Assembly (NCBI GenBank): GCA_963966185.1 | Contig: CAWZYM010000060.1 | Location: forward strand, 182,001-246,000 | Source of the DNA: Rhabditoides inermis | Taxonomy: Eukaryota > Nematoda > Chromadorea > Rhabditida > Rhabditidae | Length of the DNA: 64,000 nt | Direction of reading: 5' to 3' | Shown here: piece by piece, positions 27,013-38,519 of the stretch | How positions within the stretch are numbered: the first letter of the stretch is position 1 | Layout of the letters: each line of letters opens with the position of its first letter | The notes under the pieces: model-generated | Database searches by the model: none | The model's input: the letters and a program-made list of their open reading frames with translations, nothing else | What the model was told of the DNA's origin: nothing | Made by a program: the position numbers and the translations under genes

Positions 27013-28624
27013 CCGAAGACATCTCCAAAAAACGATGAAAACACACTAAAAGAAATCGATAGATATGGTGATAGGCAATTTGTTAGCAGTGTGTGTGTCC
27101 CAATCGCCTATCACCATATCGGAAACGCGGAAACGGGTGAGATGAGAGAGATGAAGGAGAGATGGAACGAGCCTTTGTTTCGACAGACAGTGAGATGCGA
27201 CTGGCTGGCCGAAGAATGACATGATACATCAAGACGTGAAGCGAGTACGATTGATCGGCAGTCGGTTGGAATGGGATGTGAGGCACACGCATCCCATCCT
27301 TCTCTCTTGTGAACTGCACCGCCCATGGGAACAAGAGTGAATGGCACCCGGAAAACGGGATACGGTGAGAGTGATTCAGCGGGGCCAGTGGCGCGCGCCT
27401 CGCAAAAGACAGCGAGGCCCGAATCCGGAATATTGATTTCTCTCCCCCGATGCGCCGGTCAGTGATTGCTCGAGATGAGATTCGAGATCTGACCCACATC
27501 TCCCACTAATACACTGTTATCCGGAAAGCAAGGAAGAGAAAAGGGTATTTGCAGTTTTGAAATAGCGGACAGAAGAAGAGTGATAGCGGACAGAAGAAGT
27601 GATGAAAGAAAATGCGGCGCGGGGCGTGAATGGGCGGTTCGGAAAGACTGGATGGCAGTCGACCCTGGAACGACCAGATATGGCGGATTGCGAGAAGTTC
27701 GCGTGTCTCAGAGACCACCTGTCAATGGGGAAAGGATTGTGAGTGAAGCAGCGGTCAATTCCGAAGTGTTTCGAAGGGATAGCTATGCAATCCGAAGTGT
27801 TCGGAGTGTTCGGGAGTATTCCGAAGACACTTCGGGAATGTTCTGAGTGAGGGCTATTGATTTGATTTACTTTTTATTTAAAGAATACAACAATGAGGGC
27901 GATTCGAAAAGCGATTATGGACTGTGTTCTATAAGGTATTTTGGAGAGACTGACTGCAACTTGAGACAGTGACTAGTTCCTTTGATTTTCTCGGCATCCC
28001 CGATTGATGCCAGCAGATGAGATAATCGGTCTGAGAGAGATTGACTTATTATCGATTACATGAAAAAATAATCATAAGCACGCGAACCTCTTTGTGCGAA
28101 AGCGTTACCAATATGTATATAATAGGCTCGCACTTAGCTCAGGATTTTTCGTTGAAAACATTATCGTGGGTTTTGAACCTACCATATACTGAACGAAATC
28201 ACACAGCAGATTTGTTTCTGCCTTTCATATCTCTACTCCACCGATCCGCTCACATCACCACGTGGTGTAGTGGTAGCGCTCTCGCTTAGCAAGCCGCGGG
28301 TTCAGTCTTGGGTAACCACGCAAAATTTTGTCAAATTGAAAACACCATCCAAAGGGTTCTGATCGTTGTCTAACCACCCTGTTTCTCGTGAAAAGAGTGG
28401 AACCCATTTCCGGGCCCACTTTACGTTAGCGGGTGTTCGTGGTTAAAACTACAAATTGAGAGTGTGAAAACGAGATGAAATTTTGCTGTACAACAATTTG
28501 GTACAGATCACTCACCACTGGTGAAGATAAAGCAACTTACTTTTTCTGACAAGAACTGTGGAGCATGTTCGAAATGAATATTCGAAATGAACGTTATATT
28601 TAGAATGAGTTCATTTCGGTCGAA
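27013..28624. other. Intergenic region with an inverted repeat and a tRNA-like relic
   Basis: Contains a perfect 15-bp inverted repeat (GATATGGTGATAGGC at 27062-27076 and its complement at 27106-27120). Short CCGAAGTGTTCG-type iterations lie at 27755-27845. No exon is recognised between the PGAP2-like gene and the second LINE. Confidence 0.6.
28260..28318 (+). repeat. tRNA-Ala-like relic (SINE head)
   Basis: GTGGTGTAGTGGTAGCGCTC is a good A-box region; CGCTTAGCAAGC could form an anticodon loop reading AGC; GCGGGTTCAGTCTTGG is a degenerate B box. The acceptor stem is partial. The nearest similarity is to tRNA-Ala. Confidence 0.6.
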
Positions 28625-29088
28625 AGATGAAGGGCGGCCCTAGGGATGTAGGTGCTCTAAAATGCGACAATGGTGTTATTTCGTCCGACCCATCCATCAT
28701 TGCAAACACTTTCGCCTCATACTTTGCCAGCGTCTACACAGCCCCACCTGCGTCAATCAATCCCCCACCCTTCCCTGCGCGCACAAACAAAACTATGCCC
28801 CCTTTCTTCTCACCCTAACCGATGTTCTTAGCGCTTTCAAACATCTAAAATCTACCCTAGCATCCACTTCCGAGGGTATCCCAACGTTTTTCATAAAACG
28901 AGTAGAACCATCGATTGCTCCAGTGCTAGTCAGACTTTTTAATTTGTCCCTTATAACTGAATCCGTTCCTAGTGCGTGGCGGGAAGCCGTGGTGAATCCC
29001 ATCCACAAGAAGGGGGACACCAAGCTCGCCTCCAACTACCGCCCCATCTCCCTCGTCTCCGGCTTCTGCAAGTTCATGGAATATTGTA

Positions 29089-30429
29089 TCCCCCCTTTAG
29101 ACTAATATTTACTATGGTGTGTGTCTGTCTGTCATTCTTTCCGGAGAGCTATCTCTTTTCAAAGTATACCCTATTTGCTGATTTCTTCTGAAAAGTTTCT
29201 TCAGACCCCGAGTACGCAAAATTCCAAATATCTCGTCAATAGCGATCTTCTGATCATAGTTATCACCTAATCTCTTAACTATGGAGAAAAAATTCAAAAT
29301 ACTTCAATTAGAACCAAACTTGGAGGGTAGGTGAATCGACCTAGAAAAAATCGATAGCCGCAATACCAGCTGCCTGTGACCTCATCTTCATGCCCAAATA
29401 GGCGAATGTACCCAAAATGCACCCAAAATTCATGATCTTCGATTTCTATAAAAATTTAATAGAAAAAAGATTACGTATAATAGATTATAGAAACTGGTTT
29501 TCTTCTTTGAAAAGTCACCAAATATGGCGAATATGATCGACTTTTCGTACAGGCGAGATAGAGTGTCCAATTTGTAAACTTAAGCTTTTATAGGCCAAAA
29601 AGCCCTTCTGTAAAAATTTCAGATTAATCGGACTTCGTCTTCATACCGTATTAAACAATTTTTGAGCGCGCGTTACTTGCTGGAGTCGCGCCCTCCTACT
29701 TGCTCGCTACCAGCCGCGAGGTCAACAGATCGATATCGAATAGTTGGCACTCGCAATTACTGACCCATATCTACACAGTGATGTTTTTTTAACGATATAA
29801 ACATGTGTAAATAAAACAATAATGGACTGATTCTGTTTAAAAAAGACAAAATTTCTGGCTTCAACGAATAACGTATGATGAACGAAATATTGAAGGCTGG
29901 AAAAGACAATAAAAGTGTTTCAAGTCGAGTTCAGTCAATAGATAATGTTTTGTTTGTGAAGATCAAACCAACTTCAATCTCTATTCAACTACTTCAAACA
30001 TGCGCACAACGTGTTTGGGCGCGCCAGCCGGCGTATTTTCTTCCAGTCGTGGCATCAACAGAGTCATTGTATATGTAATTTGGAAATATGGACTGCTTAC
30101 TTTTTGTTTGTTGAAAATAGGTTTTTGGGTACAACACTTATTCAGACTGTAATTCCTATTCAGACTGAAATTCCTCTTTTTCGATGTGTACAGTGACAAA
30201 AGGAAGTGAGGTGAGGTGAGAATCGAGTTCACCTTACATGTCATTTGGCAAGCACAGGCGGTCGAATTATATTTTAAGACGTGAGAGTAGACAGAAGAGA
30301 TTGGTACTGTCTGTAAAAAGTTGTTATCACCGCACAGCAGATACGTGACAGTAGACAGAAGAGAGCATAGTATGTACTGTATCTAGAATTTTGTTGTCAC
30401 CGCAGCGGATAAGTGAAAGTAGACGAGAT

Positions 30430-30467
<38 letters not shown>

Positions 30468-30888
30468 GGGGAGAGAGAGAGAAGGTAGAGTAGACGTATG
30501 TAACTGTCTCTCGAAAGTCGGAGTGACTACTGCAGACGTGGGAGTAGAAGAGTAGACGAGAGGTGAGTAGACAGAAAAAAACATAGTGGTGTCTCAGGTA
30601 AATTGTTGTCACCGCCACGGAGACATGACAGTAAACAAAACATACCGTAGTACTGTATTCAGAAAGTTGTTGTGACCGCAGCGGATACGTTACAGTAAGC
30701 AAGTGAGAGCATAGTACTGTCTCTTAAAAGTTACTGTCACCGCAGCGAAGACGTGACAGTAGATAGAAAAAAGCATAGTACTGTCTCTAGAAAATTGTTG
30801 TGACCGCAGCGGAGACATGACAGTAGACAGAATAGAATATATTACTGTCTCTAGAAAGTTGTTGTCACCGCTGCGGAGAAGTGAGAAT

Positions 30889-30934
<46 letters not shown>

Positions 30935-31116
30935 AGGAGGGAGAGGAGGAAGAGGAGGATATAGGAGCGAAAGTAGAAATAACTGTGTCTCGTAATTTGC
31001 AGTGACTACCGCAGACGTGAGAGTAGAAGTGTAGAAGAGTAGACAGAATATACCATAGTAATGTCTCTAGAAAGTTGTTTAGAAAGTTGTTGTCACCGCT
31101 GCGGAGACGTGATAAT

Positions 31117-31188
<72 letters not shown>

Positions 31189-31455
31189 CGAGAGACAAAA
31201 GAAAAAAAAAGAAAGAGAGAGACGGAGGGAGAGGGAGGGAGTGGGGAGAGAGAGAGGGAGAAAGGTAGGGGGAGAGAGATGGAGGAAGAGGAAGTAAATG
31301 AGTTGAAAATAGAGAAAATGATAAAGAAAACAGAGAAAGAAAGTAGGATAGAGATGAAAAAGATACATGTTTCTACGCAAAAATCAACTATACTTCTATT
31401 TTTCTATTCTTGTATACCTAGTGCAGAGGCGCGCGACAGCGCGCCGGAGCGCTAG
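29089..31455 (+). mobile_element. Non-autonomous Helitron, copy 1 (2,367 bp)
   Basis: Starts with TC (TCCCCCCTTTAGACTAAT) and ends with CTAG at 31452-31455. Just upstream of the end is the hairpin GGCGCGC-GACA-GCGCGCC, 6 nt before CTAG. The pair of copies is inserted between an A (29088) and a T (33822) without target duplication. These are the hallmarks of Helitron rolling-circle transposons. No Rep-helicase ORF is present (longest ORFs below 130 codons, mostly purine repeats), so it is non-autonomous. The interior has about 10 degenerate units around TTGTTGTCACCGCAGCGGAGAC. Confidence 0.9.
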
Positions 31456-32796
31456 TCCCCCCTTTAGACTAATATTTACTATGGTGTGTGTCTGTCTGTC
31501 ATTCTTTCCGGAGAGCTATCTCTTTTCAAAGTATACCCTATTTGCTGATTTCTTCTGAAAAGTTTCTTCAGACCCCGAGTACGCAAAATTCCAAATATCT
31601 CGTCAATAGCGATCTTCTGATCATAGTTATCACCTAATCTCTTAACTATGGAGAAAAAATTCAAAATACTTCAATTAGAACCAAACTTGGAGGGTAGGTG
31701 AATCGACCTAGAAAAAATCGATAGCCGCGATACCAGCTGCCTGTGACCTCATCTTCATGCCCAAATAGGCGAATGTACCCAAAATGCACCCAAAATTCAT
31801 GATCTTCGATTTCTATAAAAATTTAATAGAAAAAAGATTACGTATAATAGATTATAGAAACTGGTTTTCTTCTTTGAAAAGTCACCAAATATGGCGAATA
31901 TGATCGACTTTTCGTACAGGCGAGATAGAGTGTCCAATTTGTAAACTTAAGCTTTTATAGGCCAAAAAGCCCTTCTGTAAAAATTTCAGATTAATCGGAC
32001 TTCGTCTTCATACCGTATTAAACAATTTTTGAGCGCGCGTTACTTGCTGGAGTCGCGCCCTCCTACTTGCTCGCTACCAGCCGCGAGGTCAACAGATCGA
32101 TATCGAATAGTTGGCACTCGCAATTACTGACCCATATCTACACAGTGATGTTTTTTTAACGATATAAACATGTGTAAATAAAACAATAATGGACTGATTC
32201 TGTTTAAAAAAGACAAAATTTCTGGCTTCAACGAATAACGTATGATGAACGAAATATTGAAGGCTGGAAAAGACAATAAAAGTGTTTCAAGTCGAGTTCA
32301 GTCAATAGATAATGTTTTGTTTGTGAAGATCAAACCAACTTCAATCTCTATTCAACTACTTCAAACATGCGCACAACGTGTTTGGGCGCGCCAGCCGGCG
32401 TATTTTCTTCCAGTCGTGGCATCAACAGAGTCATTGTATTTGTAATTTGGAAATATGGACTGCTTACTTTTTGTTTGTTGAAAATAGGTTTTTGGGTACA
32501 ACACTTATTCAGACTGTAATTCCTATTCAGACTGAAATTCCTCTTTTTCGATGTGTACAGTGACAAAAGGAAGTGAGGTGAGGTGAGAATCGAGTTCACC
32601 TTACATGTCATTTGGCAAGCACAGGCGGTCGAATTATATTTTAAGACGTGAGAGTAGACAGAAGAGATTGGTACTGTCTGTAAAAAGTTGTTATCACCGC
32701 ACAGCAGATACGTGACAGTAGACAGAAGAGAGCATAGTATGTACTGTATCTAGAATTTTGTTGTCACCGCAGCGGATAAGTGAAAGTAGACGAGAT

Positions 32797-32835
<39 letters not shown>

Positions 32836-33255
32836 GAGAGAGAGAGAGAAGGTAGAGTAGACGTATGTAACTGTCTCTCGAAAGTCGGAGTGACTACTGC
32901 AGACGTGGGAGTAGAAGAGTAGACGAGAGGTGAGTAGACAGAAAAAAACATAGTGGTGTCTCAGGTAAATTGTTGTCACCGCCACGGAGACATGACAGTA
33001 AACAAAACATACCGTAGTACTGTATTCAGAAAGTTGTTGTGACCGCAGCGGATACGTTACAGTAAGCAAGTGAGAGCATAGTACTGTCTCTTAAAAGTTA
33101 CTGTCACCGCAGCGAAGACGTGACAGTAGATAGAAAAAAGCATAGTACTGTCTCTAGAAAATTGTTGTGACCGCAGCGGAGACATGACAGTAGACAGAAT
33201 AGAATATATTACTGTCTCTAGAAAGTTGTTGTCACCGCTGCGGAGAAGTGAGAAT

Positions 33256-33291
<36 letters not shown>

Positions 33292-33477
33292 AGGAGGGAG
33301 AGGAGGAAGAGGAGGATATAGGAGCGAAAGTAGAAATAACTGTGTCTCGTAATTTGCAGTGACTACCGCAGACGTGAGAGTAGAAGTGTAGAAGAGTAGA
33401 CAGAATATACCATAGTACTGTCTCTAGAAAGTTGTTTAGAAAGTTGTTGTCACCGCTGCGGAGACGTGATAATAGAC

Positions 33478-33555
<78 letters not shown>

Positions 33556-33821
33556 CGAGAGACAAAAGAAAAAAAAGAAAGAGAGAGACGGAGGGAGAGG
33601 GAGGGAGTGGGGAGAGAGAGAGGGAGAAAGGTAGGGGGAGAGAGATGGAGGAAGAGGAAGTAAATGAGTTGAAAATAGAGAAAATGATAAAGAAAACAGA
33701 GAAAGAAAGTAGGATAGAGATGAAAAAGATACATGTTTCTACGCAAAAATCAACTATACTTCTATTTTTCTATTCTTGTATACCTAGTGCAGAGGCGCGC
33801 GACAGCGCGCCGGAGCGCTAG
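31456..33821 (+). mobile_element. Non-autonomous Helitron, copy 2 (2,366 bp), directly abutting copy 1
   Basis: A near-identical head-to-tail second copy: TC at 31456 follows the CTAG of copy 1 with no spacer, and the copy ends in CTAG at 33818-33821. Differences seen are a few substitutions (for example CAATACC versus GATACC, TATATGTAATT versus TATTTGTAATT) and changes in (GA)n length. Such high identity points to simultaneous insertion or recent duplication. Confidence 0.9.
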
Positions 33822-34642
33822 TCAAAGATAAGTTACTATCCCATCTTCTCTCCCAATCTCTCTTCTGTACCCGCCAATTTGGTTTTCTCCCTAAACACTC
33901 TACTACATCCCAACTATCCCTTTGTCTATCCCTCTGGTGTGACTCTATTTCCAATGGTAATCAGGTTGATGCAGTCTACATCGATTTTGCCAAGGCATTC
34001 GATTCAGTTTCCCACCCACTACTTTTGCATAAACTTAAGTCTTACGGTATCTGCAACAACTTGATTGCCTGGTTCTCCTCTTATCTTTCATCGCGCACCT
34101 TCGTCGTCAAGAATGGTAACTCTGTCTCCTCATCTTTCTCCTGTCCCTCTGGTGTGCCTCAAGGTAGCGTACTTGGTCCCCCTCTCTTTCTCATTTTCAT
34201 CAATGACATTACTGACAACTTGGAGTCTGACGCACTTATGTATGCAGATGACCTCAAAGTCAGTCGTTCCATTGTTGATCCTATGATTGTGTTCTGGGTG
34301 CTGGGTCAGGACGTTGGGGAGATCGACCGCTGGTCAGAAACCTGGCAAATGTCGGTCTCCTCAGCTAAGAGCCGGCATCTACAGATCAAAATGCGCCATG
34401 ATTGTCCTCTCCTTCTTTCAGGTGTAGAACTCCAGAGGGTAACTGATTCGGTAAGCGATCTTGGTGTAGAAATTAGCCCTGACCTCTCTCCTCGTGCCCA
34501 TATTTCTAAGATTGTTAAGAATGCCTCCGTGACGCCTCCGTGCCTCCGAGAGTGCCTCCGTGACAGACGGCATCTCAAATGCACAACACAATCAATAGTC
34601 ATCAAGTGGGTTTCTCAACGCATGTGATTTATCTATATCTGT

Positions 34643-34736
34643 TAAAAAGTACTTGCGTAAAGATAGTAAGTTTGTCTTGACCCAATTCAACAAAAGCGCA
34701 TGCATAAAACGTTTACAAATACTAACACAAACCTGT

Positions 34737-34738
<2 letters not shown>
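34643..34738 (+). repeat. Diverged single arm of the foldback family seen at 20215-20596
   Basis: Shares AAAAAGTACTTGCGTAA, GTTTGTCTTGACC, ATTCAACAAAAGCGCATGCA and TAACACAAACCTG, in the same order, with the left arm of the intron-13 foldback element. It is immediately followed by a (CT)n tract (34738-34870). Confidence 0.65.
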
Positions 34739-34777
<39 letters not shown>

Positions 34778-34835
34778 CATCTTCTCTTTCTCTCTCTCCC
34801 TCTCCCTCTCTCTCTCCTCTCTCTCTTCTCTCTCC

Positions 34836-34872
<37 letters not shown>

Positions 34873-34924
34873 GTCGTGTCCCCCCTTCCTACCTCCCCCT
34901 CTCACTCCCCCCCTCTCCTATCAG

Positions 34925-35462
34925 ACCGTGTCTCGCCGTCGCGGGGGCGCCAGGCTGGCAGTGAGCAGCGACTCAGCCCCCGACCACCAGCCTGCAGTGG
35001 ACGGCACAAGGAGAGACGAGGTACGCGATGAGACACATGCAAGCCGCCAACACATGTCACTCATAGGTGTCGGTTGATGCAGCGTCCGCGGACGAGCAGA
35101 GCACAGCCGGCACTCACCACGTATTCATTCAATCACATTATGATAGCTGCTAATCAAATATTGGCTGTTTTCAGGAGACGGACGCGCAGATTGACGGTGT
35201 GGAGTGTATGGGGAGTGGAGGAGAAGAGGAGAAGAAGGCGATCGAGGGCGGCGAGAACGGCGAGAACGGAGCTGTCGACGAGGATAGACGGAGCAAGAAG
35301 AAGAAGGTGATCAAGCATTCACTAGCCCTTTATTTCCAGTTTTTCATATTCATGACTTATTCAGAACAACGAGGAGAAGAAGCAGGCCTTTGTATACAAG
35401 GAGATCTGGCGCATTCAGGGGACATTCTTCAGTGCCACTATTACATCAGTCCTGCCGGTACG

Positions 35463-35512
<50 letters not shown>

Positions 35513-37061
35513 GGGGGAGGGGGGGAGGAGAGATGAACATTGATGTTCAGATGCGAGCAGCCCGCCAGGGTGCAAGATCAGTGGGACAGGTATGTAGAGT
35601 TCTGAAGGAGATGCCACATGTTTATTGTACAGAGAAGGGAGGTGCGACCGGCGAAAGGGAAACAAAGGGCACGAAGGAAAAGCGCGGCGCTGATGCTGAG
35701 AAGACTGGAGGGGAGGGAGGGTGGGTGAGAGAGGGGGAGAAGGAGAGAGAGAGAGAGGAAGAGTGAGAGAGATACTGTTATAGGGTAATCTGCTCTCGCC
35801 AACAACCTATAATTCAGAAGCCCGGTGAGAGCGACGCTAAGATATGCCCAATGATCAGTTTTGAGGATATAACTCTAAAACTCTAGTTCCGTAAGCGTGA
35901 GAGGGACGTGCTCTATAAGAGAGCCAAGCGACTGCGGGAGAAAGAGAAGAAGGAGGCCAGGGAGACACAGGCGAGTCGTTCGTAACTACTGTACATTCCA
36001 ATGACAGTTCAGATCGGAGAGGAGAGGAAACGAATTGGGGAGGAGTGGCGCGTGCGGGAGTGGAGACAGGGGAGAAGAGGTGGGCGAGAAGGAGGGAGAA
36101 AGAGAAGACTGTTTCAGATCGGCTACATCAAAGAGGAGGCCCGGAGAGACGCCGCGCGAGGTTGGATATTTTCCAGATATGCTTACTTTTTGTTATGTGT
36201 CAGCACTACGAGCGGGAGAGAAAGAACCGGATGTCTAGGGTGGCGAGGATATTCAAGATGGAGGAGCGGAAGAAGATTGCGGCGACTCTGAAAATGGTTC
36301 GTAGTCCTTCTACTCACTTATCCTCGTACTCAAATCATTCAATATCGCATCGCATGATAATGATAAGAAACAAACTTGCCGTATTCTGAAATCACTCATT
36401 GGTCCGAATAGAAAATGGAGGTTTAATAGTGTATATTCGCGTGTTTTAGTACATGGCATTGCGGAAGGAGCAGGAGGAGGAGTCGGGAGAGGAAGTGGGG
36501 GAAGAAGATGAGGGAGGAGAAGGAGAGGAGATGAAGCAGTGTGTCCTGGACACGGACAACCACGTGAGTGCCTTTTCAACTGACATTTTTCTCGCAATCT
36601 TGCAGATGGAGGTACCAGAGCAGGGGGGAGAGGAAAAGAAGGGCGAAGAGGGAAAAGGAGAGGAGAAGAGGAAGAAGGAGAGGAGAGAGCGGGCAGGGTT
36701 GGCGCAGGGGGAAGGGAAAAACGAGGTGGGTGTCGTTTATGGTATTGATGTTTATTGTATTGTTGTGAGTGAATTACTGTGCAGGTAGTGGAGGCAGATG
36801 GATGTGATGATGCGGCATGCGAGCCCAGTGCACATCCAGGAGTGGTGGAGGAAGAGGAGGAGCAGTCGATGGAGAAGGCACAGGCAGGGCTCCAGCAGCT
36901 ACCGCATCCATCCAGTTGCTTTCACTTCTCTGTCTGTCGTGTTCTTGGATTGTATATAGTATGTGGTGGAATGATTTTTTACAGACTATGGAGGACAAGC
37001 AGGCTGCGAAGGAAGAGGAGACGACAGAGGCGAACAGACAGAGGTTAGAGAGGGAAAGAGA

Positions 37062-37102
<41 letters not shown>

Positions 37103-38519
37103 CAGGATCATGTCTCTACCATTGAATCGGGCGCCGTGTGGAGCATCGGTGGGTGCGGGTTGCTGGATTGCTGAGAGACTGTCCATGGATATACCTAAGT
37201 GTCTCTCCAGGTGTGGCGGCTCTGTGAGAGGGTGGCCGCGCATAGACAGACCGCAGCCACAGCCTATGCAGAGATGAAAAGGAGGCAGCACGAGACGGTA
37301 GTAGGGCGAGTGGAGGAGAAGCGAACGGAGTAGGAGGAGGAGGAGGAGGTTCGTGAGAGAGATGGTATATGCGAAGGAGTGATTGATACTCACAGACTTC
37401 TGCGACGGCGGCGACCCGTCTTCCGACCAACACACTCAAACGCGGCCAGAGACCGCGATGGGTGAGTAAGAGGAGGACGAGGCAGAATACAAGTGCAATG
37501 GTTGTAGAGCAAGGAGCAGATGGAGAAGATGCAAAGCGAGCGAAGGCTGCTGGACATCGAGGAGGAGAACGATCAGGTATGCTGGAAGGGGGAGAGCGTT
37601 ATTTCAGATGTGCGTGCCACCTGCCAAGAAGGTGAAGACGAAGGCACGGTCCGGCTCACTGATTTGCGTGACGGCAGCCGCACGCGACGCACACTCAACG
37701 CGTCTCCCAGGTTAAAGAAAATTAAGCTCATCATCATCGTCGATTTCTGAGAGACTGCGAACATGGTCTCATGGTCTAGTAGCTAGCGAGCGCGGTCAGT
37801 GATCTGTTCATCGCAGGTTCGATTCCGTTCGCTGCCACTAGTTTTGCTAAATTGCTTGAGCCAACCGCGTCGCGGAGCTGATGCGTGACGCGTCTGAGTT
37901 GACCGGTCAGTGAACAAATGAGTGACACTACGGCCGGGCCGTGGAAGGAGAGGAGGGAGGAGATTGACAAGAAGGAGAAGGATAGGGATGAGCGAGAGAA
38001 GGAGAAGAAGGACAAGGAGAGGGAACGGGAGAAGGAGAAGAAGCGTGCGGACGCCAGCCAGGCCTCTTTCGTGAACGAGTTGTCCACCGCGCCCCCTCCC
38101 ACCCCGTCAGCCACCCAAAAGTTTCTCTCATCCTCACCAATCCTTTTTGTAGACAAAAGAGGAGGACGCCCTCGTTCATCGTCGCCGACAACAAGAAGGC
38201 TGAGTGGAAGAGGGTGAGTTGGAGAGAACATAAGTTGGATGAGACTGCGACGAAACTCCTTTGCAGCACTCGGCGACTGTCCGCGATGTAGATGAGAAGG
38301 AGGCGAAGACAGACAACCATCACCCGGTGAGATGGAGTGAGATGTTTGATATGCTGCCTGGTTCTCTTCAGCTGAGAGGGGCGGTGCCGAGGGCGGAGGA
38401 GGAGAAGGAGCAGGCAGGCGGAGTGGCCAGGGTGGGTGGTAGCTGGGTATGTATGTGGAAGGAAGGACACTGTGTGTTGCAGAGCTGCCACGGCAACTCG
38501 GATACGCCATCCCACTAGA
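34925..38519 (+). CDS. Highly charged (Lys/Glu/Arg-rich) coiled-coil protein, multi-exon, unrecognised
   Basis: A chain of short exons with good splice sites. In-phase ones are 34925-35020, 35067-35120, 35175-35306, 35365-35457, 35551-35589, and later 35887-35970, about 36013-36076, 36217-36297, 36450-36563, 36606-36726, 36785-36900, 36984-37047, 37211-37299, 37512-37576, 37918-38080 and C-terminal exons to about 38519. An early ordered-looking segment reads KKQAFVYKEIWRIQGTFFSA; the rest is dominated by acidic/basic repeats (RKRERDVLYKRAKRLREKEK, EKEKKDKEREREKEKKRAD), predicting long helices or coiled coil. One donor (35971) appears to be GC rather than GT. A tRNA-like relic sits in an intron at 37757-37840. 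The N-terminus, some internal joins and the last exon frame are unresolved, and it could be two genes. No family recognised. Confidence 0.5.
37757..37840 (+). repeat. tRNA-like relic in an intron of the charged-protein gene
   Basis: ATGGTCTCATGGTCTAGTAGC could carry an A box, and GCAGGTTCGATTCCGTTCGC is a well-preserved B box with flanking T-stem. Acceptor ends do not pair cleanly. Confidence 0.55.

Larger units (their letters stand above)
28625..34570 (+). mobile_element. Second LINE (truncated reverse transcriptase), split by two Helitron copies
   Basis: RT sequence runs 28627-29088 and resumes at 33822-34570. Before the break: SEGIPTFFIKRV, PIHKKGDTKLASNYRPISLV, KFMEYC. After it: RQFGFLPKHST, IDFAKAFDSVSHPLL, GVPQGSVLGPPLFLIFINDI and catalytic YADD at 34241-34252. 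The endonuclease and ORF1 are missing, and a frame change lies near 28790. If the 4.73 kb insert is removed, TGTA joins TCAAAG and the frame continues as Tyr-Cys-Ile-Lys-Asp. The 3' part ends abruptly after short GCCTCCGTGA iterations at about 34525-34565. Confidence 0.85.

Noticed and set aside
28260..28318. Functional tRNA-Ala gene
   Set aside because: The A box is good but the acceptor stem and B box are degraded; a tRNA-derived SINE fits better.
29089..33821. LTR element or simple segmental duplication
   Set aside because: The two units abut without internal sequence, there is no target duplication, and the ends fit Helitron TC...hairpin-CTAG with an A|T target.
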